DNA of 64,000 nt from Alteriqipengyuania flavescens. Its GTDB lineage: Bacteria; Pseudomonadota; Alphaproteobacteria; Sphingomonadales; Sphingomonadaceae. Below the pieces are notes generated by a model that made no database searches, was not told where the DNA came from, and worked only from the letters and a program-made list of their open reading frames with translations. Position numbers and translations under genes: made by a program. Numbering within the stretch: the first letter of the stretch is position 1; the number at the start of each line of letters is the position of its first letter. Positions 17,285-27,234 of this stretch are shown here, piece after piece. The stretch is taken from the NCBI RefSeq assembly GCF_030406725.1, contig NZ_CP129107.1, positions 1,964,501 to 2,028,500 on the forward strand. The letters run 5' to 3'.

Positions 17285-19945
17285 ATGCAATCGACCAACG
17301 ACATTCGTGCGAGCTTCCTCGACTATTTCGCCGGCCGCGGCCATCGCAAGGTGCCGTCTGCGCCGCTGGTGCCGTATAACGATCCGACGCTGATGTTCGT
17401 CAACGCCGGCATGGTGCCGTTCAAGAACATCTTCACCGGCCTCGAAACCCCGCCCGCGCCGACCGCGACCAGCAGCCAGAAATGCGTACGCGCCGGGGGC
17501 AAGCACAACGATCTCGACAATGTCGGCTACACTGCGCGGCATCACACATTCTTCGAGATGCTCGGCAATTTCAGTTTCGGCGACTATTTCAAGGAAGAGG
17601 CGATCCTTGCCGCCTGGACGCTGCTGACGAAAGAGTGGGGCCTCGATGCCAACCGCCTGACCGCCACGATCTATCACGACGACGACGAGGCGTTCGACCT
17701 GTGGCGCAAGATTTCCGGATTGCCGGAAGACCGCATCATCCGCATCGCCACCGCCGACAATTTCTGGTCCATGGGCGACACCGGCCCGTGCGGTCCTTCC
17801 AGCGAGATTTTCTACGATCACGGCGATCATATCCCCGGCGGCCCTCCCGGCAGCCCGGACGAGGATGGCGACCGCTTCATCGAGATCTGGAACCTTGTCT
17901 TCATGCAGTTCGACCAGGCAGCGGACGGCACGCGCACTCCGCTGCCCAAGCCGAGCATCGACACCGGCATGGGCCTGGAGCGCATCGCAGCAGTGATGCA
18001 GGGCGTGCACGACAATTACGACATCGATCTGTTCCGCCACCTTATCTCCGCGAGCGAGGAGCTGACCGGGGTGAAGGCGGAAGGCGAACGTACGGCGAGC
18101 CATCGCGTCATTGCGGACCACTTGCGTTCGACCGGCTTCCTGATCGCCGACGGCGTGCTGCCCTCCAACGAAGGCCGCGGCTACGTGCTGCGCCGCATCA
18201 TGCGCCGCGCGATGCGCCATGCGCACCTGCTCGGCGCAGACCAGCCGCTGATGCACCGGCTCGTGCCCACGCTGGTCAGCGAAATGGGCCAGGCGTTCCC
18301 TGAACTGCAGCGCGGCCAGGCGCTGATCGAGGAAACGCTGGAGCGCGAGGAAACGCAGTTCCGCCGCACGCTGGACAAGGGGCTCGGCCTGCTTGCAGAA
18401 GCCACCGGCGCGATGGATGAAGGCGACGAATTGCCGGGCGAAACCGCTTTCAAGCTCTACGACACCTACGGCTTTCCCTACGACCTTACCGAAGATGCGT
18501 TGCGGGCACGCGGCATCGGCGTCGACCGCGAGGGTTTCGATGCCGCGATGGAGCAGCAGAAGGCCGCCGCGCGCGCTGCGTGGAAAGGCAGCGGGCAGGC
18601 CGGGGACGACGAATTGTGGTTCGACATCGCCGAGCGCGAAGGCGGGACCGAATTCACCGGCTACACCGCGACCAGCGGAGAGGGCCGGGTGGTCGCGATC
18701 GTCAGGGACGGCAGCGAAGTGGAACAGGCCGGCGCGGGCGAGGACATCGTCCTGCTGACCAACCAGACGCCGTTCTACGGCGAGAGCGGGGGCCAGACGG
18801 GGGACGCCGGCACGATCTCGCAGGCCGATGGCCTTCGCATTGCGGTGACCGACACGGGCAAGCCGCTCGGCCGGCTCCACGCGCATCATGCCACGGTAGA
18901 GGCGGGCACGGTCAAGGTCGGCGACACGGTTCACATGGACGTGGATGTCGAGCGGCGCGACGCAATCCGCGCTAACCATTCCGCGACGCACCTGGTGCAT
19001 GCGGCGCTGCGGCACAGGCTCGGCGAGCACGTGACGCAGAAAGGTTCGCTGGTCGCGGCCGAACGTCTGCGATTCGATTTTTCGCACCCGAAGCCGCTGT
19101 CGGCCGAGGACATCGCTGCCATCGAGGCGGACGTGAACGAGCAGATCCGCGCCAATGAAACCGTGTCGACGCGACTGATGAGCCCCGATGATGCGGTGAG
19201 TGCCGGCGCACTTGCGCTGTTCGGCGAGAAGTATGGCGATGAAGTGCGCGTCCTCTCTATGGGCAGGCCCGGCGGGGACGGGCGCAATTACTCCGTCGAA
19301 CTATGCGGTGGCACTCACGTCCGCGCGACGGGCGACATCGCCCTGTTCCGCATCGTGTCGGAAAGCGCGGTCAGCTCGGGCGTGCGCAGGATCGAGGCGC
19401 TGACGGGCGATGCCGCGCGGCGCTGGCTGGTCGCGCGCGAGGAAACGCTGAAGGACGTGGCGGGCACTCTCAAGACGAGCCCCGACGAAGTCGAGGCCCG
19501 TGTGAGAGCGCTGGTCGACGAGCGCCGCCAGCTGGAACGCGAACTGGCCGAGGCACGCAAGCAGCTGGCCCTGGGCGGCGGCGGCGCGAACGCCGGTCCC
19601 GCAGACGAGGAGATCGGCGGCGTGACCTTTACCGGTCAGGTGCTGGAAGGCCTGGACCCCAAGGACCTGCGTGGCCTGCTGGACGAGGCGAAGAAGCGCA
19701 TCGGTTCGGGGATTGCGGCCATCGCAGCGGTGAACGAGGGACGCGTGGCCTTTGCCGTGGCGGTGACCGACGACCTCACCGGCCGTTTCGACGCCGTGAA
19801 GCTGGTTCGCGCCGGGGTAGAGGCGCTCGGCGGGAAAGGCGGCGGAGGCCGCGCCGACATGGCCCAGGGCGGCGGCCCGGACGGAGCCAGAGCAGAAGAG
19901 GCCTTGAACGCAGTACGGGCCGCGCTGGAAGCGCAGCCCGCCTGA
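17285..19945 (+). CDS. alaS: Alanine-tRNA ligase
   Basis: The 886-residue enzyme is full length. The class II catalytic core starts near [20 protein letters not shown]. The editing domain carries the zinc-binding motifs [14 protein letters not shown] and [11 protein letters not shown], and the C-terminal C-Ala domain has a coiled coil (near [18 protein letters not shown]) and a [16 protein letters not shown] glycine-rich finish. It charges tRNA-Ala and hydrolyses mischarged Ser- and Gly-tRNA-Ala. A tRNA-Ala(GGC) gene is also in this window at 61929-62004. The gene is convergent with a 55-residue ORF 16 bases away. Confidence 0.98.
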   Translation: MQSTNDIRASFLDYFAGRGHRKVPSAPLVPYNDPTLMFVNAGMVPFKNIFTGLETPPAPTATSSQKCVRAGGKHNDLDNVGYTARHHTFFEMLGNFSFGDYFKEEAILAAWTLLTKEWGLDANRLTATIYHDDDEAFDLWRKISGLPEDRIIRIATADNFWSMGDTGPCGPSSEIFYDHGDHIPGGPPGSPDEDGDRFIEIWNLVFMQFDQAADGTRTPLPKPSIDTGMGLERIAAVMQGVHDNYDIDLFRHLISASEELTGVKAEGERTASHRVIADHLRSTGFLIADGVLPSNEGRGYVLRRIMRRAMRHAHLLGADQPLMHRLVPTLVSEMGQAFPELQRGQALIEETLEREETQFRRTLDKGLGLLAEATGAMDEGDELPGETAFKLYDTYGFPYDLTEDALRARGIGVDREGFDAAMEQQKAAARAAWKGSGQAGDDELWFDIAEREGGTEFTGYTATSGEGRVVAIVRDGSEVEQAGAGEDIVLLTNQTPFYGESGGQTGDAGTISQADGLRIAVTDTGKPLGRLHAHHATVEAGTVKVGDTVHMDVDVERRDAIRANHSATHLVHAALRHRLGEHVTQKGSLVAAERLRFDFSHPKPLSAEDIAAIEADVNEQIRANETVSTRLMSPDDAVSAGALALFGEKYGDEVRVLSMGRPGGDGRNYSVELCGGTHVRATGDIALFRIVSESAVSSGVRRIEALTGDAARRWLVAREETLKDVAGTLKTSPDEVEARVRALVDERRQLERELAEARKQLALGGGGANAGPADEEIGGVTFTGQVLEGLDPKDLRGLLDEAKKRIGSGIAAIAAVNEGRVAFAVAVTDDLTGRFDAVKLVRAGVEALGGKGGGGRADMAQGGGPDGARAEEALNAVRAALEAQPA

Positions 19946-19961
19946 TCGCTATCGAAACCGC

Positions 19962-20129
19962 TTAGGTGCGGTTCATGCTCTTGCGCTGGAGGTGGTGTTC
20001 CGCCCCGCGCGAGGCGTCGACGCCGGTGCTGTTATCGGGGCCGCCCTGGCGGTATTCGTCCTGCACGTTCTTGGGTGCGAATTTTTCCGAATTCGAGACC
20101 GGCTTCGTCGGATCTTCCTGCTTGCTCAT
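19962..20129 (-). CDS. Small hydrophilic protein of unknown function (55 aa)
   Basis: The ATG at 20129 has AAGGAGA six bases upstream, a near-ideal ribosome-binding site, so this short frame is likely to be translated. The product is rich in Lys, Glu, Asn, Ser and Gly, has no membrane segment or cysteine, and is probably disordered. No family was recognised. It lies 50 bases downstream of the Kef-type antiporter gene on the same strand and may be the last gene of that transcript. Confidence 0.65.
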   Translation of the reverse strand: MSKQEDPTKPVSNSEKFAPKNVQDEYRQGGPDNSTGVDASRGAEHHLQRKSMNRT

Positions 20130-20179
20130 GTTTCGTCTCCTTCTGCCCCAACCAACGGGCCGGAAACGAAAAAGGTCCG

Positions 20180-21943
20180 CTATTCCGCGGTGCTGGTGCG
20201 CAGCTTCGGCTTGCGCTCGAGCTTGCCGCCGGCCTGGATGACCGCGCGGTATTCGTCGCGCTTTTCGTGGATGGAGGCGATCACGGGGCCCATTGCAACG
20301 CCCAGATCCACCAGTACCGCCTCGGACAGCTGGAGCGAGCTTTCCAGCGTTTCGGGTACAGCGTGGCTCGCTCCGCTGCGGTAAAGCTGGCCGGCGTGTT
20401 CGGCATCCCGGGCGCGGGCGATGATCGGCAAATCGGGATAGGTTGCGCGCAGCTTGCGAGTCAGCCGCTGCGCCAGCACTGGCTCGTCCATCGTCAGGAT
20501 GACGGCGGGCGCGCGATCCGCACCCAGCCGGTCCAGCACATCGGCGCGCGAGGCGTTGCCGAACACCGCGCGGTAGCCGCTCTGGCGCGCTTGCGTGACC
20601 TGGTCGGCATCGAAATCGATCGCGACATAGGGCTTGCCGTGGACCTTGAGCATGTCCGCGATCAACTGGCCCACGCGCCCGCTGCCGACGATGATCGTGG
20701 TCGGCTCGTCCGGATCGTCCACCACCTCTTCCAGCATCGGGCGCCGCTCCACCCGTACCGCGATCTTGCGCCCGAACATGGCGAGCAGCGGGGTGATGGT
20801 GAGGCCGATAGCGGTGACGATCTGCCAGAATTGCGCGGTGCCCGGCTGGATCAGCATGGCGCTGGTGGCAGCCGACAGCACGATCAGCGTGGTTTCCGAC
20901 GGGCTCGACATCAGGATGCCGGTTTCGGTCGCAGTGCTGCGCCGTGCGCCCATCATCCGCAGCAAAATGCCGGTGACGAAGGCCTTGAGGGACAGCACGC
21001 CGACGACCGCAATCGCGATCGGCACCGCGTTGTCGGCAATCGTAGTGATGTCGATCCCCATGCCCACGGTGATGAGGAAAATGCCGAGCGCAAGGCCCTT
21101 GAACGGCTCGATGATGCCTTCGACCTCGGTGTGATATTCGGTCTCCGCGATCAGCAGGCCGGCGAGCAGTGCGCCGACGATGGGGGAGAGGCCGACCGCA
21201 GCCGTCGCCAGGCTCGCGCCGATCACCACCAGCAGGCTGGCGGCGAGGAACAGTTCCGGGCTCTTGGTGCGCGCGGCCTGCGCGAACAACACCGGCAGGG
21301 CGAAACGCCCGATCACCAGCATTCCGAGGACCACGCCGCCACCCAGCAATAACGTTTCGGTAAAGCCTTCCAGCCCCTCCGTTTCCGCAAAGGGCGCCAT
21401 CGCGCCGAGGAGGAAGATGATCGGGACGATCGCGATATCCTCGAACAACAGCATCGACAACGCGGCGCGGCCGACCGGCGTCGATGTGCCCGCGATGGGC
21501 AGGCACAGCGCGGTGCTGGACAGCGCCAGCGCAAGGCCAAGAGCCAGTGCCCCGGTCCAGTACTGGCCCATCGTCGAGAGGATCAGCATCAGGAACAGGG
21601 CACTGAAAATCAGCTCCATCGCGCCGAGGCCGAAGACCATTCGTCGCAATTGCCACAAGCGGTTGAACGACAGTTCGAGCCCGATTGCGAAGAGCAGGAG
21701 GATAATCCCGAACTCCGCAAAGGGCTCCAGCCTCTCCGGATCGGTTATCGTTATCCATGTGAGCCACGGATACTCGAACACGTATTTGCCAAGGCCATAG
21801 GGCCCGACCAGCAGGCCGATCAGGATGAAGCCGATGATAGGCGTGACGCGGAACCTGGCGAACACGGGGATGACGATCCCCGCCGCGCCGAGAATCACCA
21901 GCGTGTCCGAAAGTACCGGAGAGATTTCGAGTTCGCCCGCCAT
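20180..21943 (-). CDS. Kef-type cation:proton antiporter (CPA2 family) with TrkA-N domain
   Basis: The 587-residue protein has about 12 membrane helices over residues 10-390 in the Na+/H+ exchanger fold, including FAEFGIILLLFAIGLEL and ALALSSTALCLPI. A cytoplasmic RCK/TrkA-N domain follows, with TTIIVGSGRVGQLIADML as its nucleotide-binding motif (about residue 415). It probably exchanges K+ or Na+ for protons under nucleotide or thiol control. It is similar in layout to YbaL/KefB, but the exact ion cannot be read. It sits 46 bases downstream of the GNAT-nitrilase gene. Confidence 0.9.
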   Translation of the reverse strand: MAGELEISPVLSDTLVILGAAGIVIPVFARFRVTPIIGFILIGLLVGPYGLGKYVFEYPWLTWITITDPERLEPFAEFGIILLLFAIGLELSFNRLWQLRRMVFGLGAMELIFSALFLMLILSTMGQYWTGALALGLALALSSTALCLPIAGTSTPVGRAALSMLLFEDIAIVPIIFLLGAMAPFAETEGLEGFTETLLLGGGVVLGMLVIGRFALPVLFAQAARTKSPELFLAASLLVVIGASLATAAVGLSPIVGALLAGLLIAETEYHTEVEGIIEPFKGLALGIFLITVGMGIDITTIADNAVPIAIAVVGVLSLKAFVTGILLRMMGARRSTATETGILMSSPSETTLIVLSAATSAMLIQPGTAQFWQIVTAIGLTITPLLAMFGRKIAVRVERRPMLEEVVDDPDEPTTIIVGSGRVGQLIADMLKVHGKPYVAIDFDADQVTQARQSGYRAVFGNASRADVLDRLGADRAPAVILTMDEPVLAQRLTRKLRATYPDLPIIARARDAEHAGQLYRSGASHAVPETLESSLQLSEAVLVDLGVAMGPVIASIHEKRDEYRAVIQAGGKLERKPKLRTSTAE

Positions 21944-21989
21944 GGGGCCACCCTATACCGGGGCGGCGGGTGAAATCACCTGCTAATGC

Positions 21990-23618
21990 TCAGCCGCCGC
22001 CGGGCGTGTGCGGACCGCGCGGGGCGGGGCCGTCAAGCTCGGGCATCGACTTGTCCAAATCGCTCTTGCCAACACGCTTGTCCCATTCGATCTGGTAGAG
22101 GTCGAACCGGCGGTCGTTGAGGTTGCGCACCGTGCCTTCCGCACGCGCCCAGCTGAGGTCGGCGAGGTTCACGTCGCTGATGGTCAGCGTTTCCACGTTC
22201 TCGCTCGATTCGGCGGCGATCCCGTCGCGTGCGAAAGGGAAGTCGCAGGGCGTCAGGATGCAGCTTTGCGCGTATTGGATATCCATGTTCGCGACGTTGG
22301 GCAGGTTGCCGACATTTCCGCTGAGGACAACATAGCACTGGTTCTCGATCGCCCGCGCCTGCCCGCAATAGCGGACGCGAAGATAGCCCTGCCGGCTGTC
22401 GGTGCAGAAGGGGACGAAGATGATCCGCGCGCCCTCGTCGGCCAGGCGGCGGGCGAGCTCGGGAAATTCGCTGTCGTAGCAGATGAGCACGCCGATGGGT
22501 CCGCAGTCGGTGGGGATCGCATCGATGCTGTCGCCGCCCTTGATATTCCACCAATAGGCCTCGTTCGGCGTGGGGTGGATCTTCTCCTGCTCGTGGATCG
22601 ATCCGTCGCGCAGGCAGACCATGGCGACGTTGTGGATGTCGCCGTCCTCCATCCGCGTGGGGTGACTGCCGCCGATGATGTTGATGTTGTACTTGAGCGC
22701 CATCTCGCTCAGCGCCTTGCGAATGCGCGGCGTGTAGCCGGACAGCTTCTCGATCGCCTCGAGCGGGGAAAGCTCGCTTTCCTCGAAGCTTAGCAGCATC
22801 AGCGTGAAGAGTTCGGGAAAGACTATGAAGTCCGCCTCATAATCCGCTGCAACGTCGACAAAATATTCGACGTTGCGCATGAATTCATCGTAATCCGCAA
22901 CGGCGCGCGCCTGCAGCTGGCAGGTGGCGATCCGCACGGCCTCCACATCGCGCGGCAGGCGGTGGGTCTTGGGCTGGTCGGCATCGACATAGGGATTGCG
23001 CCAGACCATGTGGACGGCGAACGCCTTCGACTGCTTGTCCTCCGGCAGGTAGTTCGAAAGCACCCCGACCGGCTCGAACCCGTTGGCCAGCTGGAAGCGC
23101 AGCACGGGATCGTGGATCTTGTTGTCGACCACCAGCTGGAGATATTCCTCCGGCGTTTCGGCCCGGTTGGTCTTACGCCGCATCGCCTTGGCGAGGCCGG
23201 GCATGCGGCCACCGAAAACGATCCCGTTCAGCTCCAGCCTCTCTGCCAGTGCGCGTCGTTCTTCGTACAGGCGCCGCCCGATGCGGGTGCCGCGCGTCTT
23301 GGGATCGACGCACATCTCGTAGCCGTAGAGCCACTCTCCCGTCGGGTTGTGCCGGCTGCCGAAGCCGTTGCCGGTGATCTCGTCCCAGGTATGCGGCTTC
23401 AGAGCCACGTCGCCGCCGATCCGCATCGTGGCGCAATAGCCCACCAGCTTGCCGTCCAGCTTAGCGACGAAGCACCCTTCGGCGTAATTGTTGATCTGTC
23501 CGCGGATCTCCCCGTGCGTGTAGGCGGGCAGTTCCTCGTAAGCGCGCCGGACGAGGTCCGCGATCGCGCGAACATCGCCCAGCTTAGCCTGCCGGACTTC
23601 CAGTCTTGCCTGGGTCAT
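21990..23618 (-). CDS. Bifunctional GNAT acetyltransferase / carbon-nitrogen hydrolase
   Basis: The 542-residue protein is a fusion. Residues 1-215 form a GNAT fold, with the acetyl-CoA-binding region around VDPKTRGTRIGRRLYEER. Residues 225-520 form a nitrilase-superfamily hydrolase with the triad E269 (FPEL), K346 (EKIHPT) and C380 (LICYDSEFPE). All three catalytic residues are present, so the hydrolase half should be active on an amide or nitrile. The natural substrate of this fusion family is not known to me. It lies 25 bases after icd on the same strand and upstream of the Kef antiporter. Confidence 0.9.
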   Translation of the reverse strand: MTQARLEVRQAKLGDVRAIADLVRRAYEELPAYTHGEIRGQINNYAEGCFVAKLDGKLVGYCATMRIGGDVALKPHTWDEITGNGFGSRHNPTGEWLYGYEMCVDPKTRGTRIGRRLYEERRALAERLELNGIVFGGRMPGLAKAMRRKTNRAETPEEYLQLVVDNKIHDPVLRFQLANGFEPVGVLSNYLPEDKQSKAFAVHMVWRNPYVDADQPKTHRLPRDVEAVRIATCQLQARAVADYDEFMRNVEYFVDVAADYEADFIVFPELFTLMLLSFEESELSPLEAIEKLSGYTPRIRKALSEMALKYNINIIGGSHPTRMEDGDIHNVAMVCLRDGSIHEQEKIHPTPNEAYWWNIKGGDSIDAIPTDCGPIGVLICYDSEFPELARRLADEGARIIFVPFCTDSRQGYLRVRYCGQARAIENQCYVVLSGNVGNLPNVANMDIQYAQSCILTPCDFPFARDGIAAESSENVETLTISDVNLADLSWARAEGTVRNLNDRRFDLYQIEWDKRVGKSDLDKSMPELDGPAPRGPHTPGGG

Positions 23619-23643
23619 GCGGAAACTGCCGCCGGGTACGCGA

Positions 23644-24858
23644 TCAGGCCGCCATTTCCTTTTCGAGGTTATCGACGATCTTTTCGAAGAACTGCTCGGT
23701 GGTCAGCCAGTTCTGGCCGGGGCCGATCAGCAGGGCGAGGTCCTTCGTCATGTCGCCGTCTTCCACGGTCTTGATGCAGACCTGTTCCAGCGTCTCGGCG
23801 AATTTCACGACCTCGGGCGTGCCGTCGAACTTGCCGCGATACATCAGGCCGCGCGTCCAGGCGAAGATGCTGGCGATGGGGTTGGTGCTCGTAGCCTTGC
23901 CTTCCTGGTGCTGGCGATAGTGGCGGGTAACGGTGCCGTGCGCGGCTTCCGCTTCCACGGTCTTGCCGTCGGGCGTCATCAGCACGGAGGTCATCAGGCC
24001 GAGGCTGCCGAAGCCCTGCGCCACGGTGTCGGACTGTACGTCGCCATCGTAGTTCTTGCAGGCCCACACGAACTTGCCGTTCCACTTGAGGGCGGATGCG
24101 ACCATGTCATCGATCAGGCGGTGTTCGTAAGTGATGCCGGCTTCGGCGAACTTGTCCTTGAATTCGTTGTCGAACACCTCCTGGAACAGGTCCTTGAAGC
24201 GGCCATCGTACTTCTTGAGGATGGTGTTCTTGGTGCTGAGATACACCGGCCAGCCGCGGTCGAGCCCGTAGTTCATCGAAGCGCGCGCGAAGTCGCGGAT
24301 CGAATCGTCGAGGTTGTACATCGCCATGGCGACGCCGCTGGAATGGAATTCATAGACGTCGAGGTCGATCTTCTCGCCATCTTCGCCTTCGAACACGAGG
24401 CGCAGCTTGCCGGCGCCCGGGATCAGCGTGTCCTTGGCGCGGTACTGGTCGCCGAAGGCGTGGCGGCCGACGACAATGGGATCGGTCCAGCCGGGCACGA
24501 GGCGCGGCACGTTGTCGATCACGATCGGCTCGCGGAAGACCACACCGCCCAGGATGTTGCGGATCGTGCCGTTGGGCGAGACCCACATTTTCTTGAGGTC
24601 GAATTCCTCGACCCGCTGTTCGTCCGGCGTGATGGTGGCGCATTTCACGCCGACGCCGTGTTCCTTGATGGCGTTGGCGGCATCGACGGTGATCTGGTCG
24701 TCCGTCTCGTCGCGCTTCTGGATCGACAGGTCGTAATATTTCAGGTCGACATCGAGATAGGGGAGGATCAGGCGTTCGCGGATCCACTGCCAGATGATGC
24801 GGGTCATTTCGTCGCCATCGAGTTCGACGATCGGGTTCTTAACCTGGATTTTTGCCAT
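23644..24858 (-). CDS. icd: NADP-dependent isocitrate dehydrogenase
   Basis: The 404-residue product matches the eukaryote-like NADP-IDH class in length and N-terminus ([20 protein letters not shown]). It oxidatively decarboxylates isocitrate to 2-oxoglutarate in the citric acid cycle and makes NADPH. The substrate-binding [12 protein letters not shown] motif and a [20 protein letters not shown]-like segment are visible. The ATG at 24858 has GCAGGA five bases upstream, so a longer in-frame reading was rejected. It heads a minus-strand group that continues with the GNAT-nitrilase and antiporter genes. Confidence 0.96.
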   Translation of the reverse strand: MAKIQVKNPIVELDGDEMTRIIWQWIRERLILPYLDVDLKYYDLSIQKRDETDDQITVDAANAIKEHGVGVKCATITPDEQRVEEFDLKKMWVSPNGTIRNILGGVVFREPIVIDNVPRLVPGWTDPIVVGRHAFGDQYRAKDTLIPGAGKLRLVFEGEDGEKIDLDVYEFHSSGVAMAMYNLDDSIRDFARASMNYGLDRGWPVYLSTKNTILKKYDGRFKDLFQEVFDNEFKDKFAEAGITYEHRLIDDMVASALKWNGKFVWACKNYDGDVQSDTVAQGFGSLGLMTSVLMTPDGKTVEAEAAHGTVTRHYRQHQEGKATSTNPIASIFAWTRGLMYRGKFDGTPEVVKFAETLEQVCIKTVEDGDMTKDLALLIGPGQNWLTTEQFFEKIVDNLEKEMAA

Positions 24859-24951
24859 GTCGGTCCTGCTTTGTTTTGCGAAGTCTTCGGTTGCCGCGCG
24901 CCATAGCAGAGCGGGCCGCGCACGCAAGGCGAGCGCCGATGCCGGGGTCGG

Positions 24952-25780
24952 TCAGTCGATGCGGGTCATCCGCATTGCGGGCCGCAGGAGCGACGGCACG
25001 ATGCGCGCCAGCGGCAGGGCGAGCCGGGCGAGGGCGGGACGCTCGGCAAGCGTCCACGCCGCCCTGGCCGCCCTGACCGGTCGTGCCGCGCGGCGGGCGA
25101 AACCGCTCTGCCAGCTGCGCGCCGCGACCTGGGTGAGCAACTCGTGTGGATCGGCATCCGCCTGCGCCAGCCGTTCCTTGCGCAGCGCGAGGCAGATGTT
25201 GGCGCTGTCGTCTTCCTGCAGGACGATACTCGCATAGCCGTGTTCGAACAGGTGCAGTTCGATGGCATCGCCCACCGTCTCGGCCAGGGTAGGCGAGGGG
25301 GGGATGCGGATTCGCAGTCCGAGCGCGGGATTGTGCTTGCTGCGCGGCCGGGGGCGCCTCGCACATCGTGCTTGCCGCTGGCGAGGAACAGTGTGTCCGG
25401 CTGCCACTGCCGGTTTTTCGTGGTGACGGTGCGTCCTTCCACCTCGCGTACGGTATCGATTTCCAGCTTCGCCCCTGCGGATAGGGCAGCTTCGCGCATG
25501 GCGGTGTCGAGCGCATGGCGCGACAGGCCGTAAGCCACGCCGGGGCAGGGGGGCACGGGCGCTGTCCCGCCCCGCGAAGAGGGCGAGGGTGCGCGCAGGA
25601 TGGCCGCCAAGCGCGGGGATATTGATGCCAAGCTGTGCGAGCCGCGCGCTCGTCCGCCAGCTGAGGAACCCGCCGCACAGCGCGTCCCCCACCTCGGCAT
25701 TCCGGTCGAGCGACACGGGTTCCGCGCCGCCCCTGGCCAGCACGATCGCGGCAGCGCAGCCCGCCGGCCCCGCGCCCAGG
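24952..25780 (-). pseudogene. Remnant of an FAD-dependent oxidoreductase (geranylgeranyl-reductase type)
   Basis: Translation in pieces shows the dinucleotide-binding motif GAGPAGCAAAIVLARGG, then CGGFLSWRT, then (after a frame change) VAYGLSRHALDTAMREAA and LFLASGKHDVRG, then (after a second change) SKHNPALGLRIR and a helical tail. The frame changes map to G runs at 25542-25545 (one base too many) and about 25350-25354 (one too few). No start codon precedes the GAGPAG motif: the reading frame runs straight into polyketide-synthase sequence. The conserved second FAD contact expected before the C-terminal helices also seems missing, which suggests an internal deletion. The missing segments are inferred from family knowledge. 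Confidence 0.8.
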
Positions 25781-26476
25781 TGATGAGCCCGGCACTATCG
25801 TCGAGCGCGAGCGCGATGTTCTCGCCCAGCGCAAGCCCTTCGCCCTGGTTCTCGACGATCGCCGCGGCCGCCCCGTTGGCGAATTGCATCATGGCGAGGA
25901 GCGGTTCGATCTCCGCGACGGGCTGCAAGTGGACGCTGGCGATTTCCACCGTCACCACCAGCACCCGTGCCCCGTCGTCGGAACGGGCGAGGTGGCGCGC
26001 GGTGCGCAGGGCGATGGCCCCGGCATAGCAGCCCATGAAACCGATCAGCGTGCGCTCGACATCGCGGCCGAGATCGAGCTCGCGGGCGATGATCTGGTCG
26101 ATACCTGGTGCGACGAAGCCGGTGCAGCTGGCCACCACCAGGTGGGTGATGCCCGACACGTCGGGCAGCTTGCGGATCGCGGACAGGGCGAGCTCGGGCG
26201 CGGACCGCGCGCAAAGCTCCATCCGCTCGGCTGTGCCGGGGGTTTTTCGCGGGCGTGGAAACTGCCCGGCTCCAGCCTGGCATCCGCCTCGTCGAAGATC
26301 GACCAGCGATGCGCGATGCCGCTGCGTTCGGCCATGCGTTCGAAGATCGCCCCTTCGCGCTCACCGGGAATCTGGCGGCGCGCCCAGCGACGATAGGTGT
26401 CCACCACATCTTGCGCGGGGACGGCGGTGGCGACGGCGGAGATGCGCGGTTCGCCGGAAAGCGCGTGGTTGGTCAT
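25776..26476 (-). pseudogene. Truncated, frameshifted type III polyketide synthase
   Basis: The N-terminal two thirds of a chalcone/stilbene-synthase-like enzyme can be read. The part starting at the ATG at 26476 shows RISAVATAVPAQDVVDTYR and then changes frame in the GGGGG-TTTTT tract at 26238-26247. The new frame shows APELALSAIRKLPDVSGITH and VVASCTGFVAPGIDQ, with the active-site cysteine at 26124-26126, and then NGAAAAIVENQG. It breaks off at LITW, where intact enzymes continue with IGDxGFxM and the catalytic His and Asn. From there the sequence is an oxidoreductase in another frame. An intact protein would be about 350 residues; about 230 remain. Confidence 0.85.
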
Positions 26477-26513
26477 GCAGGCCCGACGTGGGGTCTAAAC
26501 CCGTGCGCTACAA

Positions 26514-26541
26514 ACAAAAAGGCGCCGCAAACGCGACGCCT
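26514..26541 (-). terminator. Rho-independent terminator after tRNA-Val
   Basis: On the minus strand GGCGTCGC is followed by GTTT, GCGGCGCC and TTTTT. The stem contains one G-U pair. It lies about 20 bases downstream of the tRNA 3' end and upstream of the polyketide synthase remnant. Confidence 0.75.
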
Positions 26542-26558
26542 GTTCGATTGGACCCGAA

Positions 26559-26633
26559 TGGTGGGCGTAGGAAGAGTTGAACTTCCGACCCCTGCAATGT
26601 CAATACAGTGCTCTACCACTGAGCTATACGCCC
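26559..26633 (-). tRNA. tRNA-Val (anticodon GAC)
   Basis: The acceptor stem GGGCGTA/TACGCCC, a D arm with AGTGGTAGA, the anticodon stem CTGTA/TGCAG with loop TTGACAT, and a T arm with GTTCAACTC all fold correctly. The anticodon is GAC, reading GUC and GUU valine codons. CCA is encoded at 26559-26561. It is the only RNA gene on this strand in the window. Confidence 0.95.
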
Positions 26634-26730
26634 GCACCGTTCGGATTTCGCCTGCGCCGAAGCGTCGGCAGGCGCGCCATCTAGCGGGCGCGCCATGGCT
26701 GCGCAAGTGGGAAGTTGGCCCGAAAAGCGC

Positions 26731-27105
26731 CTAGAGGCGCGCCGACTTGTCAGGCTCGAACATCCGCTCCACTTCCAGCACCAGGTCGCGCAGGTGGAAG
26801 GGCTTCGACAGGACCTTGGCCTGCGGCTGTTCCTGGCTCGCCTTCATGCTGACGGCGGCGAACCCGGTGATGAACATCACCTTCGTATCCGGGCTGATCT
26901 CGGCGCATTTCTGCGCCAGCTCGATCCCGTCCATTTCCGGCATCACGATGTCGGACAGCAGCAGGTCGAAGGTTTCGGTCTCGAGGTGCGGCACGGCCGC
27001 CGTGCCCCGGTCGACCGCGACGACATCGTACCCCGCATTCTCCAGCGCACGCTGCAGGTAGCCCCGCATCGCTTCTTCGTCTTCGGCCAGGAGTATGCGG
27101 ATCAT
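26731..27105 (-). CDS. cpdR: Single-domain response regulator CpdR
   Basis: The 124-residue product is a lone receiver domain with the acidic pocket AEDE near residues 7-10, the phosphoacceptor D52 in LLLSDIVMPEMDGIEL, the T/S region KVMFITGFAAV and the lysine in VLSKPFHLRDLV. FITGFAAV and SKPFHLRDLVLEVE are hallmark CpdR sequences. Unphosphorylated CpdR primes the ClpXP protease for cell-cycle substrates, and CckA-ChpT phosphorylation turns this off. The cckA gene is at 8676-11123. cpdR diverges from an N-formylglutamate amidohydrolase gene, a common arrangement in Alphaproteobacteria. Confidence 0.92.
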   Translation of the reverse strand: MIRILLAEDEEAMRGYLQRALENAGYDVVAVDRGTAAVPHLETETFDLLLSDIVMPEMDGIELAQKCAEISPDTKVMFITGFAAVSMKASQEQPQAKVLSKPFHLRDLVLEVERMFEPDKSARL

Positions 27106-27234
27106 CGCTGCGCTCTATCCTTCGTCATGCGTTTGCGGGAGGCGAATCCCTACGCCCAAGCCGTTAAGATTTCGATGAAGATCTGCAACGTGATCTGCTT
27201 TGACACACACCGCCTCACGGTCCAGCATGGCGCC

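Noticed and set aside
19962-21767. 601-codon minus-strand frame overlapping the antiporter
   Set aside because: The part overlapping the antiporter is in the wrong frame and lacks membrane helices. Only the last 55 codons, with their own ribosome-binding site, were kept as a gene.
24966-26222. 418-codon frame read as one protein
   Set aside because: It joins polyketide synthase sequence to out-of-frame and in-frame oxidoreductase pieces. It is better explained as frameshifted remnants.
26473-26706. 77-codon frame across tRNA-Val
   Set aside because: It reads through the tRNA and its terminator; the RNA gene explains the sequence.
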